Shown one piece after another: positions 14,670 through 21,815 of a DNA stretch of 35,640 bases (the stretch's first letter is position 1; each line of letters opens with the position of its first letter). Both the position numbers and the translations under genes were made by a program. The DNA comes from Streptococcus parasanguinis (GTDB taxonomy: Bacteria > Bacillota > Bacilli > Lactobacillales > Streptococcaceae): the NCBI GenBank assembly GCA_018365265.1, contig JAGZKI010000024.1, positions 1-35,640 of the forward strand. The letters run 5' to 3'. The notes beneath the pieces were generated by a model. That model saw nothing but the letters and a program-made list of their open reading frames with translations, had not been told where the DNA came from and ran no database searches.

Positions 14670-15215
14670 ATGATGCGCTTTGCTCTCCTCGTAAGAGGGA
14701 TCAATGTTGGCGGGAAAAACAAGGTCGTGATGGCAGAACTTCGAGAGGAGCTTCAAACGATCGGGCTGGATGAGGTAGAGAGCTACATCAATAGTGGCAA
14801 TATCTTCTTTGAATCAGCAGGTTCTAAAGAAGAATTGGTAGATTTGCTGGGATCTTTCTTTCGTGATCACTATCCCTTTATCCAGTCTTTTTCTCTCTTT
14901 TCAGCTGAGGACTATGCGCGAGATCTCGCTGCTCTACCAGCCTGGTGGCAGGAGGATCTGGCCCGCAAGGATGTTCTCTTTTACACAGAAGGCCTTGATC
15001 AGGATGCCGTTTGGGAGCTGGTCTCCTCTTTTTCGCTCGGTGATGAAATCATTCATCGTGGAAGACTTGGGATCTACTGGGGCAAATACTCAGAAGAAAC
15101 CTATACAAAGACCGCTTACCACAGACAAGTCCTCAAGATGCCGGATTACCGTCTGTTGACCATTCGCAATGCCAATACATTCGACAAAATTGGCCAATTT
15201 TTAAGGAAATCATAA
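14670..15215 (+). CDS. DUF1697 protein
   Basis: 181 aa. The start MMRFALLVRGINVGGKNKVVMAELREEL and YINSGNIFF are hallmarks of DUF1697, a cytoplasmic family of unknown function. The carboxy end RNANTFDKIGQFL also fits. No Shine-Dalgarno is apparent; the ATG lies one base after the deoB stop, so translation is probably coupled. 14673 is an alternative start. The gene sits inside the nucleoside salvage operon, but no biochemical link is established. Confidence 0.85.
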   Translation: MMRFALLVRGINVGGKNKVVMAELREELQTIGLDEVESYINSGNIFFESAGSKEELVDLLGSFFRDHYPFIQSFSLFSAEDYARDLAALPAWWQEDLARKDVLFYTEGLDQDAVWELVSSFSLGDEIIHRGRLGIYWGKYSEETYTKTAYHRQVLKMPDYRLLTIRNANTFDKIGQFLRKS

Positions 15216-15227
15216 AGGAGATATGCA

Positions 15228-16037
15228 ATGACATTATTAGCAAAAATCAATGAAACAGCTGCTTTTTTGAAAGGCAAAGGAATGGAAGCACCTGAGTTTG
15301 GCTTGATCCTTGGATCAGGTCTTGGAGAACTGGCTGAAGAAATCGAAAATCCAGTCGTAGTAGACTACTCTGAAATTCCAAACTGGGGTCGTTCAACGGT
15401 TGTCGGCCATGCGGGTAAATTGGTTTATGGTGATCTTGCTGGACGCAAGGTTTTGGCCCTTCAAGGACGTTTCCACTTCTACGAAGGAAACCCACTAGAA
15501 GTAGTGACTTTCCCAGTTCGTGTCATGAAAGTTTTGGGATGTGAAGGGGTTCTTGTTACCAACGCTGCCGGTGGTATCGGCTTTGGTCCTGGTACTTTGA
15601 TGGCCATCACAGACCACATCAATATGACTGGTCAAAACCCATTGATCGGTGAAAACTTGGATGACTTTGGTCCACGTTTCCCTGATATGTCAAAAGCTTA
15701 CACACCTGAATACCGTGAGACTGCTCATAAAGTAGCAGATAAATTGGGTATCAAGTTGGATGAAGGGGTTTATATCGGTGTGACTGGCCCAACTTATGAA
15801 ACTCCAGCTGAAATCCGTGCGTATAAGACACTTGGAGCAGATGCTGTCGGAATGTCAACCGTTCCTGAAGTCATTGTTGCAGCGCATTCTGGCTTGAAGG
15901 TTCTTGGTATTTCATGTATTACCAACTTTGCGGCTGGTTTCCAAGAAGAGCTCAACCACGAAGAAGTAGTGGAAGTGACAGAGCGCGTCAAAGGCGACTT
16001 CAAAGGATTGCTGAAAGCGATTCTTGCTGAACTCTAA
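15228..16037 (+). CDS. punA: Purine nucleoside phosphorylase, trimeric class (PunA)
   Basis: 269 aa. Phosphorolysis of (deoxy)guanosine and inosine to base plus pentose-1-phosphate, which DeoB then isomerises. Family motifs: LILGSGLGELAEEI, VVGHAGKLVYG, LQGRFHFYEG, VTNAAGGIG, and GVTGPTYETPAEI...DAVGMSTVPEV, which carries base-recognition residues. The length fits the trimeric PNP class and differs from the hexameric DeoD encoded further on, so the window carries both types. AAAGGAG is well placed. The next gene's start lies four bases past the stop. Confidence 0.95.
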   Translation: MTLLAKINETAAFLKGKGMEAPEFGLILGSGLGELAEEIENPVVVDYSEIPNWGRSTVVGHAGKLVYGDLAGRKVLALQGRFHFYEGNPLEVVTFPVRVMKVLGCEGVLVTNAAGGIGFGPGTLMAITDHINMTGQNPLIGENLDDFGPRFPDMSKAYTPEYRETAHKVADKLGIKLDEGVYIGVTGPTYETPAEIRAYKTLGADAVGMSTVPEVIVAAHSGLKVLGISCITNFAAGFQEELNHEEVVEVTERVKGDFKGLLKAILAEL

Positions 16038-16041
16038 TCCA

Positions 16042-17274
16042 ATGAAAGTACGACTCCAAAGTCTGCCCTACGGACTGAGGTTGCTTCTAGCCACCTTATC
16101 ATTAGGGATTGGGACGGGTCTGGTCGGCATTGCCTGCCATTATCTACTAGAAGGGGTGCAAGAGCTGGCTTTTGGCCAAGATAAGGGGGACTTGCTTCAG
16201 CAATTTAATCACGCTGGAGGTTTCCGTAGATTCCTTGTCCTAGGTGTGACAGGGGTCTTGGCAGCAGGTTTCTGGTATATTCTGCAACGGCGCTATAAAA
16301 TTCTCTCTATTCGTAGGCAAATTGACCTAGCTGGAGATAGTGAGCCAGCGTTCTTAGCCCACCTCCTTCATGCAGGGATGCAGGTTGCGATTGTTGGAGC
16401 AGGTGCATCGGTCGGAAAAGAAGGAGCCCCACGGGAGGTCGGGGCTCTTCTAGCTGGTCAATTGGGCAAAGCCTTCTCCTTGGCAATCAAAGAGCGAAAA
16501 GTTTTAATCGCCTGTGGTGCAGGAGCTGGGTTGGCTGCAGTCTATCAGGTTCCCTTTGCTAGTAGCTTGTTCGTCTTTGAGACCTTAGGACTTGCCTACA
16601 GTTGGCAGAACCTTCTTCTGGTTTTGTCCAGTACTTATCTGGCGACTTGGGTGGCCCAGCCTATCGTTGGGCACGGTTCTATTTATCATATGTCGCTAGT
16701 CTATTGGTCGGCCAGCAGTTTCTTGCAGGCGATTCTGATTGCTTTATTGGTTACTCCATTTGCGCTAGGCTTTCGTTCTTTAGCCAAACGCGCGAGTCGC
16801 AAGCGACGGAAGGATGGAACAATTCTTTGGGCTCTTCCTCTAGCCTTTCTTGTGCTGGGGAGCCTGGCAGTCTTTTACCCCATCTTTATGGGAAATGGTC
16901 AGGTACTAGCCCAGGCCTTGTTGTCTAGTCAGTCGATTCCCTATCTTCCATTGACTCTTGCAGTGAGGGGGCTTTTAGTCTATCTCCTCTTGAGCAATGG
17001 TGCCTATGGAGGGACCTTGACGCCATCATTTGCCTTAGGAATAGGGTCCGGTTACTTAGTGACCTTATTGATGACAGTCGTTGGCATTCATTTAGATCCT
17101 GCTCTCGGGATGCTACTTGGTGCGACCGTCTTTTTAGGAACGACCCTACAAGCTCCTTTGACAGCTATTGCCCTGAGCCTTGGATTTACAGGGCAGTCTT
17201 TAAGTTTGACAATCCCGCTTGTACTTGCAATAGGTGTGTCTTACGTGATTCGAATGAGATGGGAGAAGAGATGA
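16042..17274 (+). CDS. ClC-family channel/antiporter, divergent subclass
   Basis: 410 aa, polytopic. The gating segment is GASVGKEGAPREVGA (121-135), with E127 as the gating glutamate. Lysine replaces the usual arginine of GREG. The later segment GGTLTPSFALGIGSG corresponds to GxFxP. It differs from the 5856 ClC at both filters, so the two probably carry different ions. The ATG at 16042 is chosen; an in-frame TTG at 16024 lies inside punA. No Shine-Dalgarno is visible, so translation is likely coupled to punA. Its TGA overlaps the next ATG (ATGA). A chloride-type role is likely by default but unproven. Confidence 0.85.
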   Translation: MKVRLQSLPYGLRLLLATLSLGIGTGLVGIACHYLLEGVQELAFGQDKGDLLQQFNHAGGFRRFLVLGVTGVLAAGFWYILQRRYKILSIRRQIDLAGDSEPAFLAHLLHAGMQVAIVGAGASVGKEGAPREVGALLAGQLGKAFSLAIKERKVLIACGAGAGLAAVYQVPFASSLFVFETLGLAYSWQNLLLVLSSTYLATWVAQPIVGHGSIYHMSLVYWSASSFLQAILIALLVTPFALGFRSLAKRASRKRRKDGTILWALPLAFLVLGSLAVFYPIFMGNGQVLAQALLSSQSIPYLPLTLAVRGLLVYLLLSNGAYGGTLTPSFALGIGSGYLVTLLMTVVGIHLDPALGMLLGATVFLGTTLQAPLTAIALSLGFTGQSLSLTIPLVLAIGVSYVIRMRWEKR

Positions 17275-17984
17275 TGAAGGTACATTTTGTACTGCATGAA
17301 ACATTTGAAGTGCCGGGCGCTTATCTAAAATGGGCGCAGGAGCGTGGTCATCAGGTGACCACGACTAAAGTCTATGAGAAAGAAGCCCTACCTGAGACTG
17401 TGGATGAGATCGACTTTTTGATCGTAATGGGAGGACCTCAATCGCCAGATGAAGATCGGGAAGCTTTTCCATACTACGATCCTCAGGCAGAGATCGAGTT
17501 GATTCAAAAAGCCATGAAGGCAGATCGTTACATTGTTGGGGTCTGTCTGGGGGCGCAGCTCCTGTCTGTTGCTTATGGCGCAGAGTATGAACACAGTCCT
17601 GAGCGCGAGATCGGCGTTTATCTTGTGACCTTGACACCGGATGGTCTAATAGATACGCATGTCCGCTTGTTGGGAGAAACTCTTGAAACCGGTCACTGGC
17701 ATGGCGATATGCCAGGATTGACAGAGGATGCTATCGTTCTTGCGACCAGTCAAGGTTGTCCACGTCAGATTCTTCGCTTCAGTCCTAAACACTATGCATT
17801 CCAAGCTCACTTGGAATTTGATCCAGAAGCAGTCGATCTCTTGATTGCTGCAGACGGTGAAGATGTTTTGGAAGAACAAAGTCAAAAACTGACCTTTGTT
17901 CAAAAACCTGAAGCCATTCGTGCTTACGATTATCGAGAAATGAATGCCAAACTCTATGCATTTTTGGATTCATTAACAAAATAA
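17271..17984 (+). CDS. Class I glutamine amidotransferase-like protein
   Basis: 237 aa with a GATase-1 fold. IVMGGPQSPDED forms the oxyanion strand. Nucleophile Cys92 is in GVCLGAQLL, and His180/Glu182 are in FQAHLEFD, so the catalytic triad is complete. No synthetase domain is fused, so it is a stand-alone amidotransferase or gamma-glutamyl hydrolase of the GuaA-like group; the acceptor is unknown. Four-base overlap (ATGA) with the ClC gene, and GGGAGAAGAG directly upstream. A second ATG at 17274 is possible. It closes the salvage operon before the tandem element upstream of deoD. Confidence 0.87.
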   Translation: MMKVHFVLHETFEVPGAYLKWAQERGHQVTTTKVYEKEALPETVDEIDFLIVMGGPQSPDEDREAFPYYDPQAEIELIQKAMKADRYIVGVCLGAQLLSVAYGAEYEHSPEREIGVYLVTLTPDGLIDTHVRLLGETLETGHWHGDMPGLTEDAIVLATSQGCPRQILRFSPKHYAFQAHLEFDPEAVDLLIAADGEDVLEEQSQKLTFVQKPEAIRAYDYREMNAKLYAFLDSLTK

Positions 17985-18167
17985 AAAATGAAAGGAAGGC
18001 TAGTTAGGGTTTGAAATTGAACCCGGGCAAGCCATGACTTTCAAAACAATATTTAATTGAACCCGCCCTAAAAGCTGTGTGAAAAAGATTGATTGACTTG
18101 CAAGTCCATTACTTGCCGCGACAATCCCCTATTTTCACTTTGCTTATTATGGGCTTGGTATCTTTTA
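17983..18167 (+). ncRNA. Tandem structured leader element, unit 1
   Basis: Unit 1 starts with AAAAAATGAAAGGAAGG and ends with CTTGGTATCTTTTA, like unit 2. Its core holds GTGAAAA (18079-18085) pairing with TTTTCAC (18132-18138), and inside it GATTG with CAATC (18122-18126). Compared with unit 2 the stem has changed as pairs (GTGAAAA/TTTTCAC versus GTAAAAA/TTTTTAC). The motif TTGAACCCG recurs at 18017 and 18057. It is probably an RNA, either the leader of deoD or a small RNA; no known riboswitch was recognised. Confidence 0.5.
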
Positions 18168-18219
18168 GGAAGGTAGAGCATGTGTTCTAATTTGAACACG
18201 AGCGGAAAGCTTTTCTAAA
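18168..18219 (+). other. Spacer between the two leader units with a degenerate half unit
   Basis: Contains GTGTTC-TAATTT-GAACAC (18182-18199) and TTGAACACGAGC, a degenerate relative of the TTGAACCCGGGC motif of the units. It probably represents a third, decayed part of the element. No open frame. Confidence 0.4.
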
Positions 18220-18366
18220 CAAAAAATGAAAGGAAGGGCAGTTCGGGTTTGAATTGAACCCGGGCTAGAGACTGTGTAAAAAAGATAAATCCTCCTAGAT
18301 GCGAGGCATCTTTGTCGGATTTCCTATTTTTACTTTGCCTCTTTAACGCCCTTGGTATCTTATATT
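18220..18366 (+). ncRNA. Tandem structured leader element, unit 2 (abuts deoD)
   Basis: Possible fold: CGGGTT/AACCCG hairpin (18244-18262). GTAAAAA (18276-18282) pairs with TTTTTAC (18327-18333), enclosing AAATCC/GGATTT (18287-18292 / 18317-18322) and AGATGC-GAG-GCATCT (18297-18311). An outer AAGGGC/GCCCTT pairing is possible (18234-18239 / 18348-18353). The unit ends at the deoD ATG. The strand between AAATCC and AGATGC also contains TCCTCC, complementary to a Shine-Dalgarno. Identity unknown. Confidence 0.5.
18353..18361 (+). promoter_or_regulatory. Possible extended -10 for leaderless deoD
   Basis: TGGTATCTT (TG, G, TATCTT) lies six bases before the deoD ATG. No Shine-Dalgarno is present between unit 2 and the ATG. 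A weak -10 (TATCTT) and poor -35 make this tentative. The same CTTGGTATCTT closes unit 1. Confidence 0.35.
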
Positions 18367-19077
18367 ATGTCTATCCATATTGCTGCTAAGCATGGCGAAA
18401 TTGCTGATAAAATTCTTCTTCCTGGGGATCCTCTTCGTGCGAAATTTATCGCTGAGAACTTTTTAGAAGACGCTGTTTGTTTCAACGAAGTTCGGAACAT
18501 GTTTGGTTACACAGGGACTTACAAGGGTCACAGTGTTTCTGTCATGGGAACTGGGATGGGGATGCCATCAATCTCTATCTATGCGCGTGAGTTGATCGTC
18601 GACTACGGTGTGAAGAAATTGATCCGTGTGGGAACAGCTGGTTCTTTGAACGAGGATGTGCATGTTCGTGAATTGGTCTTGGCACAAGCAGCTGCAACCA
18701 ACTCAAACATCATCCGCAACGACTGGCCTCAATACGATTTCCCACAAATCGCTAGCTTTGATCTTTTAGACAAGGCTTACCACATTGCCAAGGACCTTGG
18801 TATGACGACTCACGTCGGCAATGTCTTGTCATCAGATGTCTTCTATTCAAACTATGGTGAAAAGAATATCGAGCTTGGTAAATGGGGCGTCAAAGCTGTG
18901 GAAATGGAAGCAGCGGCTCTTTACTATCTTGCTGCTCAACACCATGTTGATGCCCTTGCTATCATGACGATTTCAGACAGTTTGGTCAATCCAGATGAGG
19001 ACACAACTGCTGAAGAACGTCAAAATACTTTCACAGACATGATGAAAGTTGGTCTTGAGACCTTGATTGCAGACTAA
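18367..19077 (+). CDS. deoD: Purine nucleoside phosphorylase, hexameric DeoD type
   Basis: 236 aa, exact family length. Phosphorolysis of purine (deoxy)nucleosides, including adenosine in this class. MSIHIAAKHGEIADKILLPGDPLRAKFIAENFL, VMGTGMGMPS, RVGTAGSLNEDVHVRELVLA and EMEAAALYY are diagnostic. DSLVNPDEDTTAEERQ carries the catalytic aspartate. The ATG at 18367 matches the family start; an in-frame TTG at 18352 lies in the leader element. No ribosome binding site is visible, which is odd for a core gene. The stop overlaps the next start (TAATG), coupling it to the HEPN-like gene and then the sirtuin gene. Confidence 0.96.
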   Translation: MSIHIAAKHGEIADKILLPGDPLRAKFIAENFLEDAVCFNEVRNMFGYTGTYKGHSVSVMGTGMGMPSISIYARELIVDYGVKKLIRVGTAGSLNEDVHVRELVLAQAAATNSNIIRNDWPQYDFPQIASFDLLDKAYHIAKDLGMTTHVGNVLSSDVFYSNYGEKNIELGKWGVKAVEMEAAALYYLAAQHHVDALAIMTISDSLVNPDEDTTAEERQNTFTDMMKVGLETLIAD

Positions 19078-19844
19078 TGGCAAAATTCCTTCATGATGAA
19101 TGGCTCTACGATCTCCAAAATTATCACTACAGCCGGGCTCTGCGCTCTATCAAACAGCAGGAAGAAGTACCGGATTTGTTGGTGAGCTTACTGCAGTTAA
19201 TGGCGGAGCGTCGAGAGCTCAATATCCAACCCGTCATGAATCAAAAGTTGAGAACCGAGTTGCTAGAGGCGACTGGTTTTCAGCTTTTTTGGCATGAAGA
19301 TCCAGAAGGTGAGCAGTTGGCCAATTACCTTTATGACTTAGAGGCGAAGTTGCGAAATGAGCAGGTTATTGACTTTGTTCGTGCCGTTAGCCCAGCCATC
19401 TATCGGATCTTTATGCGATTGATTCAGTTGAAAATTCCTGATATTACCAACTATATTCATAACTCCAAAGAATCCAGTTATGACCGTTGGAAGTTTGAGA
19501 GCCTGCATGCGTCCGACAATCCTATCCTGCAGCAATTCCATAGCGAAAGTGTGGTCAATTCATCCAGTTTGACGGAGTTGATTGTGCGGTTGGATTTGCC
19601 AGATAGCGTCAAAGTTGCGGCCCAACAATTGCGGGAGTTAGAAAAATCAGTTCGCAATCCCTTGGCCCATTTGATCAAGCCTTTTGATGAGGAAGAGCTT
19701 CATCGGACGACGGGTTTCTCTTCTCAGGATTTTATGAAGAATTTGATTGACCTTGCAAGCTACACAGGCATCCAATATGATCAAGTTAACTTTTATTTTG
19801 ATCAGGCCAATGCTGTGATGGAAGAGCTACTAAAGGAGAAGTAG
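19077..19844 (+). CDS. HEPN-like protein (RxxxxH), Csm6-like C-terminal half, no CARF domain seen
   Basis: 255 aa, mostly helical and soluble. RNPLAH at 193-198 fits the RxxxxH signature (often RN...AH) of HEPN ribonucleases. The surrounding pattern LRELEKSVRNPLAHLIKPF followed by a further helical region resembles the HEPN end of Csm6. There is no CARF-like glycine-rich Rossmann start, and no CRISPR genes are nearby. The amino half is helical (LYDLQNYHYSRALRSIKQQ). The ATG shares one base with the deoD stop (TAATG), and the sirtuin ATG follows its stop directly, so it is the middle gene of a tight operon. RNase activity is inferred from one motif; it could be a structural HEPN protein. Confidence 0.6.
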   Translation: MAKFLHDEWLYDLQNYHYSRALRSIKQQEEVPDLLVSLLQLMAERRELNIQPVMNQKLRTELLEATGFQLFWHEDPEGEQLANYLYDLEAKLRNEQVIDFVRAVSPAIYRIFMRLIQLKIPDITNYIHNSKESSYDRWKFESLHASDNPILQQFHSESVVNSSSLTELIVRLDLPDSVKVAAQQLRELEKSVRNPLAHLIKPFDEEELHRTTGFSSQDFMKNLIDLASYTGIQYDQVNFYFDQANAVMEELLKEK

Positions 19845-20576
19845 ATGGATAAGATTGCTCAATTACAGGAGATGATTGATCAGAGTCAACGGATCGTGTT
19901 TTTCGGAGGGGCAGGAGTTTCCACGGAGTCCAATATTCCAGATTTTCGAAGTTCAGACGGTGTCTATAGCGTTCAGGTTGGGCGGCATTTGACAGCTGAG
20001 CAATTGGTCTCACATACCATGTTTAAGCGCTACCCAGAGGACTTTTTCGACTTCTATAAGAAATACCTGGTCTATCCCGATGCCAAGCCCAATGCAGCCC
20101 ATCGCTATCTCGCTCAGCTTGAAGAGAGCGGTAAGCTCAAGGCAGTAGTGACACAAAATATCGATAGTCTCCATGAAATGGCTGGTTCTAAAAAAGTTTT
20201 GAAGCTTCATGGCAGTGCCGACCGCAATTACTGTACGGGTTGCCAGCGATTTTATGATTTGGAGGCCTTTCTAGCTTTGGAAGGCCCGGTTCCACACTGT
20301 CTGGACTGCGGCAAGGTTGTCAAACCTGATGTGACCCTCTACGAGGAGCCTCTCGATATGGAGGTCTTTAGCCAAGCAGCCCAAGCCATCCAAGAGGCTG
20401 ATCTCCTGATTATCGGTGGAACCTCACTTGTGGTCTACCCAGCAGCTAGCTTGATCCAGTATTTCCAAGGGAAGAAGCTGGTTGTCATCAATAAGACCAG
20501 TATCCCACAAGACAAGCAAGCAGACCTGGTTATCGAAGGAAAGATTGGCCAAGTGTTTTCTAAATTAAGACAATAA
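19845..20576 (+). CDS. Sirtuin, NAD-dependent protein deacylase
   Basis: 243 aa. GGAGVSTESNIPDFRS (21-36) binds NAD; TQNID (103-107) and catalytic His122 (LHG) follow. A zinc ribbon is formed by Cys130, Cys133, Cys152 and Cys155, and GTSLVVYPA closes the NAD site. It is a complete canonical CobB/Sir2 deacylase that uses NAD to remove acyl groups from lysines, releasing nicotinamide. It is not of the zinc-less defence type seen in ThsA or SIR2-APAZ proteins. The ATG follows the HEPN-like stop without a gap; AAAGGAG lies upstream. It ends the deoD operon. Confidence 0.93.
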   Translation: MDKIAQLQEMIDQSQRIVFFGGAGVSTESNIPDFRSSDGVYSVQVGRHLTAEQLVSHTMFKRYPEDFFDFYKKYLVYPDAKPNAAHRYLAQLEESGKLKAVVTQNIDSLHEMAGSKKVLKLHGSADRNYCTGCQRFYDLEAFLALEGPVPHCLDCGKVVKPDVTLYEEPLDMEVFSQAAQAIQEADLLIIGGTSLVVYPAASLIQYFQGKKLVVINKTSIPQDKQADLVIEGKIGQVFSKLRQ

Positions 20577-20578
20577 AA

Positions 20579-20625
20579 GAACACCTGAAAGAAGTGGAAA
20601 TCCACTTGTTTCAGGTGTTTTTAGG
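20579..20625 (+). terminator. Terminator of the deoD-HEPN-sirtuin operon
   Basis: AACACCTGAAA / TTTCAGGTGTT enclosing AAGTGGA / TCCACTT, followed by a T-run. A long, near-perfect stem. Confidence 0.9.
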
Positions 20626-20664
20626 TCTTCCTTTTGACCAATGCTATAAGAATGTATTTGATTA

Positions 20665-20673
20665 TGATATAAT
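20665..20673 (+). promoter_or_regulatory. Promoter of A1 (extended -10)
   Basis: TGATATAAT at 20665-20673. The -35 is weak. AGGAGG follows 15 bases later and the ATG is at 20700. Confidence 0.7.
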
Positions 20674-20699
20674 GAAATAGATTTTCTTAGGAGGTGTGC

Positions 20700-21671
20700 A
20701 TGAAGAAGTTAAATATTAAGAAAAAATATATCTTTCTTGCTTTAGTGAGTTTTTTGATTGGCTACTTCGGGCTTCGGTATTATATCAAACCAGATTGGTT
20801 TGATTTAGAGTATACTTATCATAAGGTATATCAATACAAAGTTAGTAAAATAAAACCACAGAAAAAGATTATCAAAGATATTAACATCGAAATTATACAC
20901 GATATAAAAGAGCAAAAGCCTACAGATGGAAAATGGAAAGAGACCATACGAACAGATATAGATAGTTATCGTATTGACCCAATATTACATGTGACTTTTA
21001 CTGATAATAGTAAGGCTGATATTCCTTTACGAACAGATCGAATTGGTCCAGCATTTAGTTGGAAAAATTTGGATGATGAATTATATAAAAAATTATCGTC
21101 TCGTTTCCCGTTAGCAGAACCGATTGATGTTGTTCAATATCATTCTTTAGAATCTGTTCTAATGCTCTATCAGGGAGATACCTTATTTCAAATTCCAGAG
21201 GAACAAACAGTGATTCAATTTCAGGTGAAAAATCCAAATAATGGTAAGCTACAAACTTACTATCAATATGGTTCAGAACCTAAATTTAATTATTTTCGAC
21301 CAGTATTCTTTTTACAAAATAAAGCACACTTATTTAATGAAAAGCCAGAATTTTTTAATGCTTATAACCAATCTAGTCAAAAAAATTATTGGGATAGAGA
21401 TTTCGATTTTAGACATGCTAATTTATCGATCTCGCAAGAGTATCGTTATTATCGTTTATTTTATTCCGATCGATTAAGCAATCAGCCGGTTGGAATTAGC
21501 CCTACGGGACATACATTTAAAACAACGATTACAGATACCTATATTTTACCAAATGAAGATCAGAGTAGCGAGGGTGAAAAAGTTACATCAAAATCGAAAA
21601 CATACACTGATCAAACTGAATACACGTATGAAATTCTTGACAGAAAAAAACCAAAAATCATAATAGAATAA
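20700..21671 (+). CDS. Envelope protein family A, member A1
   Basis: 323 aa; function not recognised. A basic amino end and a single membrane segment (about residues 11-27) are followed by a large extracytoplasmic part, so it is a type II-like anchored protein. Shared with A3 in long identical blocks (YHKVYQYKVSKIKPQKK, PILHVTFTD, LMLYQGDTLFQIPE, YFRPVFFLQ, FKTTITDTYILP) and with A2 more distantly (VKNPxxGKLQTY, YWDR, YSDxLSNxP, FKTT). ATG 20700 is chosen over an upstream GTG because AGGAGG lies five bases before it. The gene is A+T-rich, at the start of an array of paralogues inserted between core genes. Confidence 0.75.
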   Translation: MKKLNIKKKYIFLALVSFLIGYFGLRYYIKPDWFDLEYTYHKVYQYKVSKIKPQKKIIKDINIEIIHDIKEQKPTDGKWKETIRTDIDSYRIDPILHVTFTDNSKADIPLRTDRIGPAFSWKNLDDELYKKLSSRFPLAEPIDVVQYHSLESVLMLYQGDTLFQIPEEQTVIQFQVKNPNNGKLQTYYQYGSEPKFNYFRPVFFLQNKAHLFNEKPEFFNAYNQSSQKNYWDRDFDFRHANLSISQEYRYYRLFYSDRLSNQPVGISPTGHTFKTTITDTYILPNEDQSSEGEKVTSKSKTYTDQTEYTYEILDRKKPKIIIE

Positions 21672-21780
21672 TACAAGCTGGAGTTTAGTTTATTTCAATT
21701 CTAGAGTGAAACACTTCAACATTTTTATGGATCATATTTATATCAAGTCAATAGATTAGATTGTTCGGGTTTCTTCCTTA

Positions 21781-21789
21781 TGTTAAAAT
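21781..21789 (+). promoter_or_regulatory. Promoter of A2 (extended -10)
   Basis: TGTTAAAAT at 21781-21789, 15 bases before the AGGAGG of A2. Confidence 0.6.
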
Positions 21790-21815
21790 GTGCTAGATTT
21801 TCTCAGGAGGTGTGT

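Noticed and set aside
17983..18366. CRISPR-like array (recurring TTGAACCCG)
   Set aside because: Four motif occurrences at irregular spacing within two long units, without uniform repeats or spacers and no cas genes.
17983..18366. Purine or preQ1 riboswitch upstream of deoD
   Set aside because: The conserved purine-riboswitch loops and preQ1 core were looked for by eye and not found; left as an unknown structured element.
19077..20576. HEPN plus SIR2 as a Thoeris or SIR2-HerA type defence system
   Set aside because: The sirtuin has the zinc Cys4 and all catalytic motifs of protein deacylases, and no TIR, HerA or Argonaute partner is present. The pair is reported as an operon of interest, not as a known defence system.
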